This document shows positions 50,687-58,418 of a stretch of 64,000 bases of DNA, piece after piece. The notes under the pieces were generated by a model, which saw only the letters and a list, made by a program, of their open reading frames with translations, was not told the DNA's origin and did no database searches. Position numbers and translations under genes: made by a program. Positions within the stretch are counted from its first letter, which is position 1, and the number at the start of each line of letters is the position of its first letter. Source of the DNA: Collinsella tanakaei YIT 12063 (GTDB lineage: Bacteria > Actinomycetota > Coriobacteriia > Coriobacteriales > Coriobacteriaceae); the NCBI RefSeq assembly GCF_000225705.1, contig NZ_JH126468.1:62001-126000 (forward strand), in the 5' to 3' direction.

Positions 50687-51853
50687 TTAGGCCTCGAAGG
50701 GGTGGATGGTGACGCCCTTGACCACGCGGTTAACGGTGCCGGTGGGAGACGGGGTGTCGGGGGTGTTGCCAACGCGGACGGAGTTCAGCAGGGAGATCAC
50801 CTGGGCGAACATGACAAAGGGAAGCGCCAGGTAACCCTCGGGCAGAGCCTCGCGGCCAGCAAAGGTGAAGGACTCGCCCTCGAAAGCAGGGGTGAGGTCC
50901 TGCTGGATGGCGACGGTCTTCTGAGCGATCTCGTCACCGTTGATCTCGTTCAGGATATCGAGGTCGTACTGACGGGTGTACTCGTCGTTGTTCATGAAGA
51001 CGAAGACCAGGGTCTTGTCGTCGACAAAGGACTTGGGTCCGTGGCGATAACCCATGCAGGAATCCCAAGAGGTTGCGACCAGGCCGTGAGCGAGCTCGAG
51101 AATCTTGAGCTGGGACTCCTGAGCCAGGCCCACGAAGGAGCCGGAGCCAAGATAGGTAACGCGGTTGAAATCGCCGGCCAGCATGGAGGAGATCTCCTCC
51201 TCGCGAGCAACGACCTCCTCGCCCATCTCGGCAGCCTGCTTAACCCAGGCCTCCTTGGTAGCGAGATCGGCGGAGTCGAAGATCAAGGTGGAGAGCAGCG
51301 TCATGCAGCTGTAGGAGCCAGTCATGGCAAAGCCCTTGTCATTGGCACGGGGAATCAGCAGGGTCAGGGCATCGGGGTCGTCGGCGGACTGAACGGCGAG
51401 CTTGCCCTCGGGAGCGCAGGTGATGTTGAGGAACTTGATGTTCTTCACGAATTTGCGGGCAACCTCGACGGCCGCAAGAGACTCGGGGCTGTTGCCGGAG
51501 CGGGCGAAGGATACCAGCAGGGTGGGATCCTCGGCGCGCAGGAAGTCGCGGGGAGCCGAAACGATATCGGTAGTCGCGATGGGCTTGAAATCATAGAGGT
51601 TGGTATCGCCAGCGTGGCGAAGGTAGGGGGCGCAGGTATCGCCGACGTAGTCAGAAGTACCGGCACCGGTGAAGATGACGGACAAGCGACCCTCGCCCAT
51701 GGCGCGAGCGTCGGCAAGCAGGGCGTCGATAGCGTCCTTGTTGTCCTTGTAGATGTTGAGGGTGTCCAGCCACAGCTCGGGCTGCTGCTTGATCTCGCCG
51801 GTGGTGATATCGGCACCAAGCGCCTTCAGGCTCTCAATATCCTTCTCGAACAT
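50687..51853 (-). CDS. agaS: Galactosamine-6-phosphate deaminase/isomerase, AgaS type
   Basis: Converts galactosamine 6-phosphate to tagatose 6-phosphate and ammonia. The 388-residue protein has two SIS domains: VIFTGAGTSDYVGDT and VSFARSGNSPESLAAVEV in the first, YLGSGSFVGLAQESQLKILE and YRHGPKSFVDDKTLV in the second. AgaS and glucosamine-type isomerases are related; the aga PTS and tagatose genes favour AgaS. The ATG at 51853 follows GAGAGGTATTG; a TTG two codons earlier is less likely. The operator TGGTTGTAACCA lies 62 bp upstream. Confidence 0.9.
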   Translation of the reverse strand: MFEKDIESLKALGADITTGEIKQQPELWLDTLNIYKDNKDAIDALLADARAMGEGRLSVIFTGAGTSDYVGDTCAPYLRHAGDTNLYDFKPIATTDIVSAPRDFLRAEDPTLLVSFARSGNSPESLAAVEVARKFVKNIKFLNITCAPEGKLAVQSADDPDALTLLIPRANDKGFAMTGSYSCMTLLSTLIFDSADLATKEAWVKQAAEMGEEVVAREEEISSMLAGDFNRVTYLGSGSFVGLAQESQLKILELAHGLVATSWDSCMGYRHGPKSFVDDKTLVFVFMNNDEYTRQYDLDILNEINGDEIAQKTVAIQQDLTPAFEGESFTFAGREALPEGYLALPFVMFAQVISLLNSVRVGNTPDTPSPTGTVNRVVKGVTIHPFEA

Positions 51854-51914
51854 TAACAATACCTCTCTTTCCTAGAAGGCTCACTACCTTGTAGTATATG
51901 CCTTAAATGGTTTG

Positions 51915-51928
51915 CTGGTTGTAACCAG
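51915..51928. promoter_or_regulatory. Operator CTGGTTGTAACCAG before agaS
   Basis: TGGTT and AACCA form an inverted repeat around GT. The identical 12-base core stands at 56136-56147 before the PTS operon. Extra half sites (ATGGTTTGC, GTTAACCA) flank it. The GntR-type regulator encoded next door is the likely binder. Confidence 0.7.
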
Positions 51929-51965
51929 TTAACCAAAAGATAAACCTAACGAAACCGCCATATAT

Positions 51966-52697
51966 CTAGTCATTCCTATGATGGAAGACCTTGTATTTGA
52001 ATTGATCCGCTCGAGCAACGGAAAGCGTGTATTCCACGATCTCGTTGCTGACGTTATACGTGGTGCGAACAAGATCCAGCACCGGCGCGCCCTCGCTGAT
52101 ATCCAGCAGGCGAGCATCCGCGGGACGAGCGATGCTTGCGAAGAACTCCTCCTCTGCCACGCGGATCTTCTCGCGAAAATCCTGCTCGATAACATCGTAG
52201 AGGGGCTTCTTCTCAAGCATGGGGCGCTTGAGGGAAAGAAACTTCCTAACCGGAAGATAAGAGCGCTCGATCATCATGGGCATGCCGTCTGCCGAGCGAA
52301 GACGCTTGAGTTTGAAAAGCTTTTCGCCGATGCGGGTGCCCATATGCTCGGCGAGGTTTTTATCAGCCTCGAACTCGCAGAACTCCAAGATGGTGGTCTC
52401 GGGAACGCGCCCGAGTTCACGCATCTGCTCCGTAAAGCTATAGGACTGCATGAGGTTGGTGGTCTGCGCAGAGCGGTCGGCGACGAACGTGCCGCGCCCA
52501 TGCTGGCGAATCACCAGGCCAAGGCGCTCAAGCTCTTGAAGAGCCAAGCGCACCGTAGTACGGGAAAGACCATAGCGCTCAGACAGCTCGCGCTCGGATG
52601 GCATAAGATCGCCGGGACGATACTCGTGGTCAATCTTCTCGGACAAAATGTCAACTAGCTGATCGTACAAAGGCTGCTTGCGCGCGCCGATTGCCAT
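51966..52697 (-). CDS. GntR/HutC-family regulator of the aga genes
   Basis: A 243-residue regulator: an N-terminal GntR winged helix (QPLYDQLVDILSEKI, then MPSERELSERYGLSRTTVRLA and GRGTFVADR) and a UTRA ligand-binding domain (ETTILEFCEFEADKNLAEHM, KLKRLRSADGMPMMIERSYL, VEYTLSVARADQFKYKV). Regulators of this group, such as NagR and AgaR, bind sugar phosphates of N-acetylhexosamine pathways. Its position between agaS and the PTS, both with TGGTTGTAACCA in their promoters, fits a local repressor. It has its own upstream terminator-separated unit. Confidence 0.9.
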   Translation of the reverse strand: MAIGARKQPLYDQLVDILSEKIDHEYRPGDLMPSERELSERYGLSRTTVRLALQELERLGLVIRQHGRGTFVADRSAQTTNLMQSYSFTEQMRELGRVPETTILEFCEFEADKNLAEHMGTRIGEKLFKLKRLRSADGMPMMIERSYLPVRKFLSLKRPMLEKKPLYDVIEQDFREKIRVAEEEFFASIARPADARLLDISEGAPVLDLVRTTYNVSNEIVEYTLSVARADQFKYKVFHHRND

Positions 52698-52744
52698 GAG
52701 TCTTCGCCTCCTTTTCCAGTAATCGTTCCCGCAGGGGAATAAAA

Positions 52745-52777
52745 AGGCCGTAACCCGATACGTACGAGTTACGGCCT
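52745..52777 (-). terminator. Terminator of the aga PTS operon
   Basis: AGGCCGTAAC (52745-52754) pairs with GTTACGGCCT (52768-52777), and TTTTTATT follows on the minus strand. A second hairpin with GGTGCGC/GCGCACC stands at about 52803-52830, directly before the end of the operon. Confidence 0.9.
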
Positions 52778-52844
52778 ACATACACACACATGTAGTAAGG
52801 GGCGGTGCGCCCACATCTCTATGAGCGCACCGGGCCATAGAGCC

Positions 52845-53927
52845 TTACCAGATGCTGGGCCACAGGCCGAAGGGGCCAGCGCCAAGCAGGCCGATGATGA
52901 GCAGCAGGACGATGCCCTTGATCGGCGTGAAGTTGTGCTTAGCGAACAGGAAGTAAAGCATAAGCACGAGAGCCAGCGGAACCAGCTTGGGGAGAACCGT
53001 GTCGAGGGTGGAAGCCACGGAGTAGCTAACCTCGGTCTCGGTGACGGTACCGTAGGTAACGGAGCTCATGCCGTTGCCCAGGTCGACAACGCCGCAATCA
53101 ACAGCGTTGCCATCGGCGTCAGCGGCCTTCAGGGGGTTGCCGTCGACGTCGGTGAGAGCCATGGTGCCGGGCTCAGCGGTCTCGGTGTCGATGCCCTCGA
53201 GGCCGGCGAAGTTCTCAGCATCCTCGTTGGACACGATCACGGTGTTGGCAGCGAGGCCACGGGTGGTGCCGTTGGGGATGGTGAGGTTAATCTGGGTGCC
53301 ACCCATGGTGACGGTCAGAGCGCCGACGACGAAAACGCCGAGGATGGAAGCGGCGCGGGTGAACGCCTGCATGTTGGCGGTCAGAGCATCGATAGCGCCG
53401 GTACCAACCTTATAAGCCCACTTCATGAGGCCGAAGCGGCAAGCAGCCTGGGCCAGGTTGAAGATGAGAAGGAAGATGAACGGAGCCGCGATGTTGCCCT
53501 CGATAGCCATGTTCGAGGTGATACCGGCGGTGATGGGCACGAGCGTCAGCCAGAACAGGGCGTCGCCGATGCCGCCCAGAGGCGAAGCAGCGGAGATGCG
53601 GACGGCGCGGATGGTCTGGGTATCAAGCTTGTTCTGCTCGAGGGAGAGAACGATACCCATAACGAAGGTGACCAGGAACGGGTGCGTGTTGATGAAGTCC
53701 AGGTTGTGGTACATCGACGCAGCGAGGTCGTTCTTGTTGGTGTGAACCTTCTCGAGGCCGGGGATCATAGCGAACAGCCAGCCGCCGGACTGCATGGTCT
53801 CATAGTTGAACGAGGACTGCAGCCAGTAGGAACGAAGAGCCATGCGGTTCAGCGTCTTCGAATCAACCTGCGGAGCGGGAGTAAGATCCTCATACTGTGC
53901 AGGTACAACAAACTCATTAGATGCCAT
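52845..53927 (-). CDS. agaD: Mannose-family PTS EIID component with large loop insert
   Basis: Membrane subunit that forms the transport complex with EIIC. The 360-residue protein is longer than usual (about 270-300). The typical parts are present: RMALRSYWLQSSFNYETMQ, SPLGGIGDALFWLTLVPITA, FGLMKWAYKVGTGAID and the final helix GIVLLLIIGLLGAG. About 70 additional residues (roughly 221-295, with NTVIVSNEDAENFAGLEGID and DVDGNPLKAADADGNAVD) sit in the loop before the C-terminal helices, which should face outside. It overlaps the EIIC gene by 11 bp. The sugar is inferred from nagA and agaS. Confidence 0.88.
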   Translation of the reverse strand: MASNEFVVPAQYEDLTPAPQVDSKTLNRMALRSYWLQSSFNYETMQSGGWLFAMIPGLEKVHTNKNDLAASMYHNLDFINTHPFLVTFVMGIVLSLEQNKLDTQTIRAVRISAASPLGGIGDALFWLTLVPITAGITSNMAIEGNIAAPFIFLLIFNLAQAACRFGLMKWAYKVGTGAIDALTANMQAFTRAASILGVFVVGALTVTMGGTQINLTIPNGTTRGLAANTVIVSNEDAENFAGLEGIDTETAEPGTMALTDVDGNPLKAADADGNAVDCGVVDLGNGMSSVTYGTVTETEVSYSVASTLDTVLPKLVPLALVLMLYFLFAKHNFTPIKGIVLLLIIGLLGAGPFGLWPSIW

Positions 53928-54714
53928 CGCTCATGTCACCTCCGTCAAAAGCAGCGCCCTTGAGCTCGGTCTGCTGCTGGAAGTCCCAGAAAGCGATGCC
54001 GAAGCCGATAAAGGTCAGGATAAGCAGGGCAGGGCCGGCGATAGCCGGGATGTTGACCGCGATGAGGGCGAGGCCAAAGCCCATGAAGAAGAAGCCCCAC
54101 ATGTCGCGGTTCATCATAATCTTCAGCAGGATTGCGAAGCCGACGAACTTCATCATGCCGCCACCAGCGGAAAGGCCGGTGTTGACCCACTCGGGGATTG
54201 CCTCGACAACAGCGTTGCCGAAGGCCTGGCCACCGATGAAGAACAGGGTGACGATAGCGGCGAAGATGAGGCCGAGGATGCACTCGGAGATGACGGTCAG
54301 GCGGGTGATCGCCTTGGTGTCAGCCTTGACGGCAGCAGCGCGGAAGGACTCAAGCATGGGAGCACGAAGCGTGAAGAACAGGGTCACGCCGTACTGACCG
54401 AGGAGCGCGAACGGGATAGCAGCAGCAACTGCAACGTTAACGTCCATGTTGAGAGAGCAAGCGAAGACAGCAGCCATGATGCCACCGATGACGGCGTTAG
54501 GCGGCTGAGCACCACCAATCGGCATGTTACCGATGGTCATCAGCTGGTAGGTACCGCCGACGACAAGACCGGTCTGCACGTCGCCGAGGATTGCGCCAAC
54601 GATAGCGCCGGTGACGATGGGCTGGTACAGGGACTCGAGGAAGTCGAACTGGTCGATAGCCGCGATAAACGTGACCACGAAGATAAGTGCGACCTGAACA
54701 AACGAGACGTCCAT
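53917..54714 (-). CDS. agaC: Mannose-family PTS EIIC component
   Basis: A 265-residue integral membrane protein of the mannose/sorbose/N-acetylgalactosamine family, with several helices from ALIFVVTFIAAIDQFDFLES to ILTFIGFGIAFWDF. VVGGTYQLMTIGNMPIGGAQ and PPNAVIGGIMAAVF are family landmarks for the substrate channel. It is the permease half of the EIIC-EIID pair. AAAGGAGGAGCATAAG precedes the ATG. Substrate assignment rests on the neighbouring genes. Confidence 0.9.
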   Translation of the reverse strand: MDVSFVQVALIFVVTFIAAIDQFDFLESLYQPIVTGAIVGAILGDVQTGLVVGGTYQLMTIGNMPIGGAQPPNAVIGGIMAAVFACSLNMDVNVAVAAAIPFALLGQYGVTLFFTLRAPMLESFRAAAVKADTKAITRLTVISECILGLIFAAIVTLFFIGGQAFGNAVVEAIPEWVNTGLSAGGGMMKFVGFAILLKIMMNRDMWGFFFMGFGLALIAVNIPAIAGPALLILTFIGFGIAFWDFQQQTELKGAAFDGGDMSDGI

Positions 54715-54806
54715 CTTATGCTCCTCCTTTCAAAATTCTTTTGCAAAGAAAACTAACGATTGTGCGGAAGACTGTTAAGCCTTACGCGGCGGATACTAAC
54801 GAGCGG

Positions 54807-55289
54807 TTACGAGAACAGCTTGTTGATATCCTCGACCGGCGTGCTCGGAACACGCCTGATCTCAAGCTCCACCCCCAGTTCCTGAAGCTCCTTGAAAGCA
54901 GCTACATCGGCGTCGTCGACGGCCACAGAGGTGGCTACCTGCCGCTTTCCTTCCGACATGTGCATGTTGCCGATGTTGACCTTACGTATAGGCACTCCGC
55001 CCTTGACGAGCGTAAGCACGTCCTGCGGAGTTTCGGCCACGATAAAGATCTTCTGCTTGGGCGACGCCTTCGCGATGATGTCGATGGTGTGCTGCAGCGA
55101 GAAGAAACGGGTGGCGACGCCGGCCGGGGCCGCCATCTTCATGAGGTTCTGACGCATGGTGTTGCCGGAAACCTCGTCGTTGGCGACGAGGATGAGGTTG
55201 GAACCCAGGGTGGAGTTCCACTGGGTCGCAACCTGACCATGAATCAGGCGGTTATCGATACGGGTGAGAAGAATGTTGGGCTCTGCCAT
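54807..55289 (-). CDS. agaB: Mannose-family PTS EIIB component
   Basis: A 160-residue cytoplasmic phosphotransfer protein. ILLTRIDNRLIHGQVATQWN holds the phosphorylated histidine, and LILVANDEVSGNTMRQNLMK and VNIGNMHMSEGKRQVATSV are family landmarks. It receives phosphate from the EIIA at 55649 and passes it to the sugar during transport. AAGGAACGGATCACC precedes the ATG. It is separated from yajC by 75 bp and from EIIC by 92 bp, within the same operon. Confidence 0.92.
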   Translation of the reverse strand: MAEPNILLTRIDNRLIHGQVATQWNSTLGSNLILVANDEVSGNTMRQNLMKMAAPAGVATRFFSLQHTIDIIAKASPKQKIFIVAETPQDVLTLVKGGVPIRKVNIGNMHMSEGKRQVATSVAVDDADVAAFKELQELGVELEIRRVPSTPVEDINKLFS

Positions 55290-55364
55290 GGTGATCCGTT
55301 CCTTTCGTGTACGCGATCTGGCTTATTACATCCAAAGGGTTGATGCTTTATCCCTTGAGGTGTC

Positions 55365-55649
55365 TTACTTGCTGATCTCCTGGATTGCATAACGAGAGAC
55401 GTCGAGGATTGCGCCGGAGCGAACCTTGATCTCGACCTTATCGCCGTTGACGCTCTTAACGGTTCCAAAGATGCCGCCGGCAAACATTACTTCCTGGCCG
55501 GGGGCAAGTTCGGTGTGGATCTGCTCGAAGTACTTGCTCTTCTTCTTGATGTTGGCCTTGGACCAGAAGTAGTAGACCAGGCCCATGACTGCGAGAAGAA
55601 TGATCAGGGCGACGGAGGAAGCAAGGACGTTCGCTCCAAAGTCGGCCAT
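55365..55649 (-). CDS. yajC: YajC-like membrane protein
   Basis: A 94-residue protein with one N-terminal transmembrane helix (SVALIILLAVMGLVYYF), a lysine-rich stretch, and a small beta domain (GQEVMFAGGIFGTVKSVNGD) typical of YajC/preprotein translocase accessory subunits. YajC-like genes within mannose-family PTS operons are known in Gram-positive bacteria; their role there is unclear and may concern assembly of the membrane subunits. Its ATG overlaps the stop codon of the EIIA gene by one base. Confidence 0.88.
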   Translation of the reverse strand: MADFGANVLASSVALIILLAVMGLVYYFWSKANIKKKSKYFEQIHTELAPGQEVMFAGGIFGTVKSVNGDKVEIKVRSGAILDVSRYAIQEISK

Positions 55650-56095
55650 TAGATGCCGTCCTCGTCGAGCTCGTCAGCGTCGTCGCCGCCCATAACGGAG
55701 GCGAGGGACTGACGGGTGACGGCGGCCTGGCCAACGGTGACGGCCTGCTCGGCAAGAGCGGTCACGTCGGTGGCGCCGTTGCGAGCGAACAGGAGCTCGA
55801 TGATCATCGGCAGATTGGTACCGGTGATGATCTCGATCTTGTCGACGTCGTTGGCGATCATCATCGACTGGTTAAACGGGGTGCCGCCAAGAAGGTCGAC
55901 GAAGACGATAACGCCCTCCTCGCACTCGGCACGCATGGAGGTGATGGCGGAACGAAGATCATCTCCATAGGTAGCAGCCTCAGAGCCCTCAAAGGGAACG
56001 ATCTGGAATGCGGGCTGGTCGCCGGCAACCATATCGAGGGCGCTCTTAAGGCCGCAGGAGAACTCTCCGTGACCCGTCAGGATAAATCCGATCAT
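55649..56095 (-). CDS. agaF: Mannose-family PTS EIIA component
   Basis: A 148-residue cytoplasmic protein that takes phosphate from HPr. MIGFILTGHGEFSCGLKSAL carries the phosphohistidine; GVIVFVDLLGGTPFNQS and IEIITGTNLPMIIELL are diagnostic. The start at 56095 follows AAGGAGTCGGTGG; an in-frame ATG 39 bases further upstream would cover the operator TGGTTGTAACCA at its 5' edge and lacks a ribosome site. It is the first gene of the operon. Confidence 0.92.
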   Translation of the reverse strand: MIGFILTGHGEFSCGLKSALDMVAGDQPAFQIVPFEGSEAATYGDDLRSAITSMRAECEEGVIVFVDLLGGTPFNQSMMIANDVDKIEIITGTNLPMIIELLFARNGATDVTALAEQAVTVGQAAVTRQSLASVMGGDDADELDEDGI

Positions 56096-56135
56096 CCACC
56101 GACTCCTTTTCAATGTGTACGCTAAGGTGCGCAAC

Positions 56136-56147
56136 TGGTTGTAACCA
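56136..56147. promoter_or_regulatory. Operator TGGTTGTAACCA before the aga PTS operon
   Basis: The same 12 bases as upstream of agaS (51916-51927), 41 bp before the EIIA start. It probably binds the GntR-type regulator encoded at 51966. Confidence 0.7.
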
Positions 56148-56220
56148 CGTGATAAGTGGTGCCTATATTAGCACCGCTCAACCATTCGTCAATTTGCATA
56201 GGCTCCGTGAACGGTCTCAC

Positions 56221-56250
56221 ACCGTTTGTTGGCGATTTTCTACCGTTTAC
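56221..56250. promoter_or_regulatory. Pair of ACCGTTT motifs, 21-bp period
   Basis: ACCGTTTG at 56221 and ACCGTTTAC at 56242 are 21 bp apart, the same motif and spacing as at 35408/35429. The first also forms ACGGT-CTCAC-ACCGT (56211-56225). Confidence 0.55.
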
Positions 56251-56634
56251 AGTAATAGTACACCCGCTTACCTGCCTATTTTTATTGATTGGGAACACCT
56301 GTTTTTAATTTCCACCCATCTACAGGGTATGAAAACGAACATATCGCCGCATGATATGCTCTACATCAATCCCGCTGGTCAGTTGTGGAGAGCGGTTCAT
56401 TTCTATGAACTGGTATGAACAGGATTGTGAATTTCAATATTTTACCAACGATTATGTGAACGGTGTTCATATACCGCTCACCGACGTTCAACGGTCATTT
56501 TTCATCCCAATTTGACTTAGAAATTGCTATTCCCTACCGGTCAGATTTCTCAGTCGCCATCGCATCTCCTAGAGAGCAGATCGCTTCTGGCCCACTTCGC
56601 CTCTTCCGTGATGCTCCCAGTGGATTCGCTAGAA
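56251..56634. other. Gene-free AT-rich interval
   Basis: No gene is seen. It contains TATGAAC at 56404 and 56414 (10-bp period) and the inverted repeat TGAAC-GGT-GTTCA at 56457-56469. Short open frames here have no coding character. Confidence 0.4.
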
Positions 56635-56676
56635 AACAAAACAGGCCGAAGACATTCGCCTTCGGCCTGTTTTGTT
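56635..56676. terminator. Bidirectional terminator with 17-bp perfect stem
   Basis: AACAAAACAGGCCGAAG (56635-56651) and CTTCGGCCTGTTTTGTT (56660-56676) are exact inverted copies around an eight-base loop. T-runs arise on either side. It stands directly after the tRNA 3' fragment on the minus strand, as tRNA terminators do. Confidence 0.9.
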
Positions 56677-56679
56677 CAA

Positions 56680-56725
56680 TGGAGCCAGCAACCGGGCTTG
56701 AACTGGTGACCCCCGCTTTACGAAG
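56680..56725 (-). other. tRNA 3'-end fragment (attachment-site scar)
   Basis: On the minus strand this is the 3' part of a tRNA from the anticodon loop onward: CTTCGTAAAGCGGGGGTC, a T-arm with loop TTCAAGC (one A-C mismatch in its stem), then TGCTGGCTCCA ending in CCA. A CGT anticodon would fit tRNA-Thr. The other half (D-arm and 5' acceptor) is missing: the bases beyond 56725 do not pair. Next to an integrase gene, this is the usual trace of integration into a tRNA gene. Confidence 0.65.
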
Positions 56726-56966
56726 TCTTGCACACACTCATTTCCTGCTATTATTCTATGTAATTCAGATTTAATATAATCACAGGTAGATTGCTGTTTT
56801 TTACGTTTCGATAACCCATCATTAGTTTTGCTTTTCACCCCTATTTCACCCCTTGAGGATTTTCAAGGGTGAAAAAGTAGATCCATCATCTGGGTGACCA
56901 ATTGGGTTGGTCACCCAGATGATAGATCTACTTTGCTTTGAAGCTAATTACTAATGGATTCTCGAA

Positions 56967-58209
56967 TTGGAAAGAATGCCAAAGGATACCGCGGAACCTA
57001 TAAAAGGCAAGCCAGGTTCCTTTAGACTCTGCTTCTCGCTTGACAAAGATCCCTCGACCGGGAAATACCGTAGAAGCAAAATGCGCACCTTCCATTGTAG
57101 GTCCAAAAAACTCAAGAACTGGCCGGCGGAATACCGTAAGGAGCTTGAGGGCATTAATGAAATGCCCAACTCAGCCCAGACTCTAGCTGAGTACGCCACC
57201 GACTTTCATACTTTGAGGAAAACGATCCTTAAATCCCCCCCCCTGCTTTCGATCGGGAGTCCGGATACATCAAACATATTAAAGAGATGTTTGGGAATAC
57301 CCCTCTTGCCAGCCTTCGCTTAGACGATGTTAAACGCGCCTACTCTCTTGCCCTAGAAAACGGAATGTCGGAAGCAGGGCTTTACGGCACCCATGTTAAG
57401 CTGCGCCAAATACTAAACGATGCCGTTGCAATGAACTTTTAGATCGCAATCCATGTAATGCGATCAAGCTTCCCAAACCAATATATAAAGAGCGAGAGGC
57501 GCTTAGCGCTGAAGAAGCCTCCCGCTTTCTTCACTGCCTTATTGACGAGCCTCCGTCCTCAAAGATAACGGGCGCCCTTATTCTTCTGCTTTGCGGTCTT
57601 AGACGAGGCGAGATGCTCGGCTTGGTCTGGGATGATTATGACCCCATCAACAAGACGCTTCGTATATGTCGGCATTATACCAATGATAAGGTCCCCCGGG
57701 CACCAAAGTCTAAAATGAGCAATAGAACAATTGCCATCAGTACTCAGTTGTCCCAGCATCTCGACTCCTGGAAAAAGATCCAAGAAGAACTCGCCCTAGC
57801 CGGCTGCATCCAAAATGACGACACTCCAATTGTTCATTCCCTGATAGCTTCGCGTCGCAATAAAAAGGGCTCGATGGTCTCAATCGCTGGAAATCTAGAT
57901 GGTCATAATTTTGATCGATGGTTTCGCAATTTCTGCGTTGACAATGATTTTGGGGCTTACTCTGTAATCAAAAAGGAGTTTACCAAAAACGGAAAGAAGC
58001 ACATACGAGGCACTGGGTACAGCGGACTTGTTCCTCATGCGCTAAGGCACACGCAAGCAACGTTGCTAATCGGCGAGGGAGCGGATATTAAGACTGTCCA
58101 GGCGAGACTTGGGCACGCGTCACCCAGCACCACGCTCTCCATCTATTCGCATGCAATAGAATCAAAGGATAGGGAGGCAGCCGAGGCTTTTGATAGCCTC
58201 GTATCTTGA
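56967..58209 (+). pseudogene. Tyrosine recombinase (phage-type integrase), frameshifted
   Basis: A site-specific recombinase broken into three frames. The N-terminal DNA-binding part is open from 56967 to about 57225 and then shifts at a run of C; the middle continues in another frame (FDRESGYIKHIKEMFGNTPL, then LENGMSEAGLYGTHVKLRQI) to a stop at about 57440 (AMNF-stop); the catalytic part resumes with DRNPCNAIKLPKP and is open to 58209. The catalytic residues are present: arginine in CGLRRGEML, PHALRHTQATLLI and the GHASPSTTLSIYSHA end with the tyrosine. With two frameshifts it is probably inactive, unless one is a sequencing error at the C run. Confidence 0.85.
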
Positions 58210-58302
58210 AACATTTAACTGAATCTATCCACCCATCATCCGATGATTGCCCTATATAGTTACTCCACCTCTGAAGAAATCATCAATGAAATTGAGCAAT
58301 GC

Positions 58303-58336
58303 GCTGCGCCTGGACATTGCTCTTTCCAGGCGCAGC
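58303..58336. terminator. Hairpin between integrase and dgaF
   Basis: GCTGCGCCTGG (58303-58313) pairs perfectly with CCAGGCGCAGC (58326-58336). An alternative, overlapping pairing GAGCAATG (58294-58301) with CATTGCTC (58315-58322) excludes it. It probably ends the dga operon, but the T-run is poor. Confidence 0.6.
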
Positions 58337-58418
58337 ATGCCGTTTTCTGAGTCGCTACGAGTGAAGAACGCGGGATGAAAAGCATTCCATCCCATCTGGC
58401 AATCGCTTCTGCGATCCT

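Noticed and set aside
56680-56760. Complete tRNA gene
   Set aside because: Only the part from the anticodon loop to CCA folds. The bases where the D-arm and 5' acceptor strand should be do not pair, and the T-stem has a mismatch.
56463-56774. Plus-strand frame across the terminator and the tRNA scar
   Set aside because: It overlaps the 17-bp stem and the tRNA fragment, and part of its apparent protein is simply translated tRNA sequence.
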